Origin: Bacteroidales bacterium
GTDB taxonomy: Bacteria > Bacteroidota > Bacteroidia > Bacteroidales > ML635J-15
Length of the DNA stretch: 8,642 bases
Direction of reading: 5' to 3'
Assembly (NCBI GenBank): GCA_023228725.1
Contig: JALOAQ010000116.1
Span: forward strand, 1-8,642
In this document: in pieces, positions 6,751-8,642 of the stretch
How the letters are laid out: the number at the start of each line of letters is the position of its first letter
How positions within the stretch are numbered: position 1 is the first letter of the stretch
Made by a program: the position numbers and the translations under genes
Notes under the pieces: generated by a model
What the model saw: the letters and a program-made list of their open reading frames with translations, nothing else
Databases searched by the model: none
What the model was told of the DNA's origin: nothing

Positions 6751-7959
6751 TTAAGTTAAAATAATTTTCTTTATTATAGATTTTAACATACCTATTAATA
6801 GTAATACAACTATGAAGTTTAAAATTAAAGCGGGAAAAATAATATGAACAAGAATTTGACTAGAAGATTCATAACCAAATAAAACTAAATTGGAGTAATA
6901 ATAATTTCTAAAAAAGTATAATGGAATAAGAGAGCTTAAAAAACTTAAAGCAAATAATATACTTAGCATTAATTTATAAGGTAAGGCTATTTCTTTTTGT
7001 GAATAACCAAGCATATTAAGTTTTGTTATATTCTCGTTATTTCTTTGTAATAGCAATTGAATTGAAAGTATTATTAGTGCAAATGTTAAACAAATTATTA
7101 TAATACCAATTGTTACTACAATTCCTATTATTATTTTCAAAAATGCTAAAGCTTTACTATTGCTAAGTTCTGATTTATTAATATCGTAATCGTGTTTATT
7201 TACATAATCAATTAGTTCTGAACTTGAGGGATCTTTTGCAATAATAATAATTCTGCCAGGTTTAGGTTTACTTTCTTTGCCAAAATTTTCATTTCCCCAA
7301 TCAACAAATGATTTAGGTGCTAATATTGTATTAATTCTTTCTGAAAAACCAACAATTCTAGCTTCAAATTTTTCTAATTTATTTTGTCCATAAATATAAA
7401 TATTGAATTTTGCCAAAGATGCTCCGCCTTCTGATATTTGTGGTAAATTTTGACTTTGAGCAAACCCAAAGTTATATAAATTCAAATAAACTTTTGGCAG
7501 AATAACAGGAATATAGTTGTCCCCAGCTTTCCAATTCCAATTTTCGTAATTTACATCAACATAGTCATCAGGAACAGCCTCAAAAAATAAATCTGTAGAA
7601 AATCCACTGAGTGGACTGTCATTATCTACTGAGGCATTAATACCAAACGAACAATTTGTAAATTCGGCAACTCCTTTTACAAAATCTTGTTTTTTAATAT
7701 CCTTTATTTCTTCTTCAGTAAAATAGGGCTTCTCACTGTCAATGTTTTTAATTTGCAGGTATGAATCTGAAAGTTTTATTTTTTTATTAACAATAATATA
7801 TTCATCACGCCAAAAACTTTCTTTATCTTCAAATATTGGTTTAACATCAAGATAAAAGGCGAAAGCTAACATTAAGATGCCAGAACCAAGCATAATGCCA
7901 AAAAATGTTCCAATTAATTGGGCAGGTTTAATATTGTTTTTTAAAACTTTCCAAATCAT
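6751..7959 (-). CDS. FtsX/MacB-type ABC transporter permease
   Basis: This 402-residue inner-membrane protein has the classic layout of the family. One N-terminal membrane segment (about 15-36) is followed by a periplasmic domain of about 235 residues (37-272), then three C-terminal segments (about 273-303, 329-349 and 366-390) forming an FtsX-like domain. The cytoplasmic loop after the second segment holds NITKLNMLGYSQKEI (310-324), the usual 'lgas.. ei' region that contacts the ATPase. Proteins of this superfamily (LolC/E, MacB, FtsX) do mechanical work on periplasmic substrates such as lipoproteins or peptides. The periplasmic part here gives no clue to the substrate. Its ATG overlaps the ATPase stop by one base (TAATG), which suggests translational coupling. 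No hairpin terminator is visible just after the stop. Confidence 0.88.
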   Translation of the reverse strand: MIWKVLKNNIKPAQLIGTFFGIMLGSGILMLAFAFYLDVKPIFEDKESFWRDEYIIVNKKIKLSDSYLQIKNIDSEKPYFTEEEIKDIKKQDFVKGVAEFTNCSFGINASVDNDSPLSGFSTDLFFEAVPDDYVDVNYENWNWKAGDNYIPVILPKVYLNLYNFGFAQSQNLPQISEGGASLAKFNIYIYGQNKLEKFEARIVGFSERINTILAPKSFVDWGNENFGKESKPKPGRIIIIAKDPSSSELIDYVNKHDYDINKSELSNSKALAFLKIIIGIVVTIGIIIICLTFALIILSIQLLLQRNNENITKLNMLGYSQKEIALPYKLMLSILFALSFLSSLIPLYFFRNYYYSNLVLFGYESSSQILVHIIFPALILNFIVVLLLIGMLKSIIKKIILT

Positions 7960-8597
7960 TATACTCTTAATTTTATTATATCTTTTTCAAAATCATTTTT
8001 TAAAGAAGTTACAATTATGCTTGCCTTTTGTTGCTCAGCTTCAGATTTAATTAAATCCCATGCTAATTCAGTGTTTTTTGCATCTAAATGACTAAAAGGC
8101 TCGTCTAATAAAATATAATCAAAACTTTGACAAAGAGCTCTGATTATTGCAATTCTTTGCCTTTGACCAAAAGACATTTTTGCTGTTTTTTTATTTTCAA
8201 AACCACTTAAACCAAGTTTATTAATCATTTCAGATATTTGTTTTTCTGTTTTGTAATTTTGAATTCTATTTTTAATATTAATGTTTTCTAAAAGACTTAA
8301 TTCAGAAAATAATTGAAGACCTTGCGGAACAATGCTAAGTTGCGATTTCCTTAATTCAGAAAACTGTTGAATACTAAACTTAGAAATATTTTCATTATTA
8401 ATAAAAACATTCCCGGTATAATCTTTTCTAAGCCCAAAAATAATATTTACAAAAGTAGTTTTCCCTTTTCCGGAATCTGCGTAAATTAAATATTTTTGAT
8501 TTTGTTCAAAAACTAAATCCCTATTCCAAATCTCGGAATCACTAATAATATCTTCAGGAATTGGAATAGGGACAATTGTGGAAAATTTTATTTCCAT
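7959..8597 (-). CDS. ABC transporter ATP-binding protein, LolD/MacB-like, with degenerate motifs
   Basis: The 212-residue nucleotide-binding subunit partners the permease encoded directly downstream. Visible motifs are Walker A as ADSGKGKTT (40-48; the first Gly is Ala), Q-loop Gln92 in IVPQ, signature MSFGQRQR (141-148; LSGGQ altered), Walker B YILLDEP with Asp165 and catalytic Glu166, and a D-loop SHLD (169-172). The switch-loop histidine, normally in VTHD, is missing: the sequence is IIVTSLKND, with Ser198 in its place. It is slightly shorter than typical LolD (about 230), with a compressed N-terminus. ATP binding looks intact; hydrolysis may be altered, which is an inference. The start at 8597 is the first ATG of the frame and lies 18 nt from a possible upstream stop codon, consistent with an operon that continues beyond the right edge. 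Confidence 0.92.
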   Translation of the reverse strand: MEIKFSTIVPIPIPEDIISDSEIWNRDLVFEQNQKYLIYADSGKGKTTFVNIIFGLRKDYTGNVFINNENISKFSIQQFSELRKSQLSIVPQGLQLFSELSLLENINIKNRIQNYKTEKQISEMINKLGLSGFENKKTAKMSFGQRQRIAIIRALCQSFDYILLDEPFSHLDAKNTELAWDLIKSEAEQQKASIIVTSLKNDFEKDIIKLRV

Positions 8598-8605
8598 ATA
8601 AATAA

Positions 8606-8617
8606 AAACAATTGTTT
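8606..8617. other. 12-bp perfect palindrome upstream of the ABC ATPase
   Basis: AAACAATTGTTT is its own reverse complement and lies 8 bases ahead of the ATPase ATG. It overlaps the possible upstream stop codon. It could be a weak operator, but palindromes of this composition occur by chance in AT-rich spacers. Confidence 0.2.
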
Positions 8618-8642
8618 ATTCAATATCTTCTAAACTTTTTAA
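8616..8642 (-). CDS. Possible 3' end of a further operon gene (8 codons visible)
   Basis: On the - strand one frame from the window edge reads LKSLEDIE and then TAA at 8618-8616; the other two frames stop sooner. The gap of 18 nt to the ATPase start would suit an upstream operon member. So few codons cannot prove coding or identify a product. Confidence 0.3.
   Translation of the reverse strand, partial: LKSLEDIE

Overview
The window looks like a low-GC Bacteroidota chromosome. Four independent signs support this: a very large cell-surface protein built of SprB-like repeats and ending in a gliding-motility/type IX secretion (type B) C-terminal domain; several intergenic matches to the Bacteroidota sigma promoter (TTTG at -33, TAnnTTTG at -7); no Shine-Dalgarno sequences ahead of the starts; and a short lipoprotein of Bacteroidota style. 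Order and genus cannot be read from the sequence.

Layout, left to right. 1-2577 (+): the 3' part of a giant repeat adhesin whose reading frame is open from the first base; its true start lies outside the window. 2611-2644: a hairpin terminator between this gene and the convergent next one. 2663-4042 (-): a tryptophanase that makes indole, pyruvate and ammonia from tryptophan, identified by the residues that separate it from tyrosine phenol-lyase. 4043-4382: a 340-base divergent control region with one well-formed promoter in each direction; the tryptophanase promoter predicts a leader of about 155 nt that holds a 24-codon upstream ORF and an 8-bp dyad. 4383-4997 (+): a predicted lipoprotein of unknown function whose stop codon overlaps the stop of the opposing gene. 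4994-6151 (-): a GT4-type glycosyltransferase, 28 nt downstream of a stand-alone response-regulator receiver protein (6180-6548, -). About 200 bases of AT-rich spacer follow. 6751-8597 (-): a two-gene ABC operon (MacB/LolCDE-like), with an FtsX-type permease and an ATPase overlapping by one base in TAATG. The last 27 bases may hold the end of another gene of the same operon.

The genes do not form one obvious pathway. The adhesin, the glycosyltransferase and the ABC pair all concern the cell envelope, while tryptophanase is a catabolic and signalling gene. The observations most worth following are the tryptophanase leader with its small ORF, the mosaic two-class repeat structure of the adhesin, and the degenerate ABC ATPase that lacks the switch histidine. 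I see no transposase, CRISPR array, tRNA or rRNA, and no clear sign of a wholly new multi-gene system.
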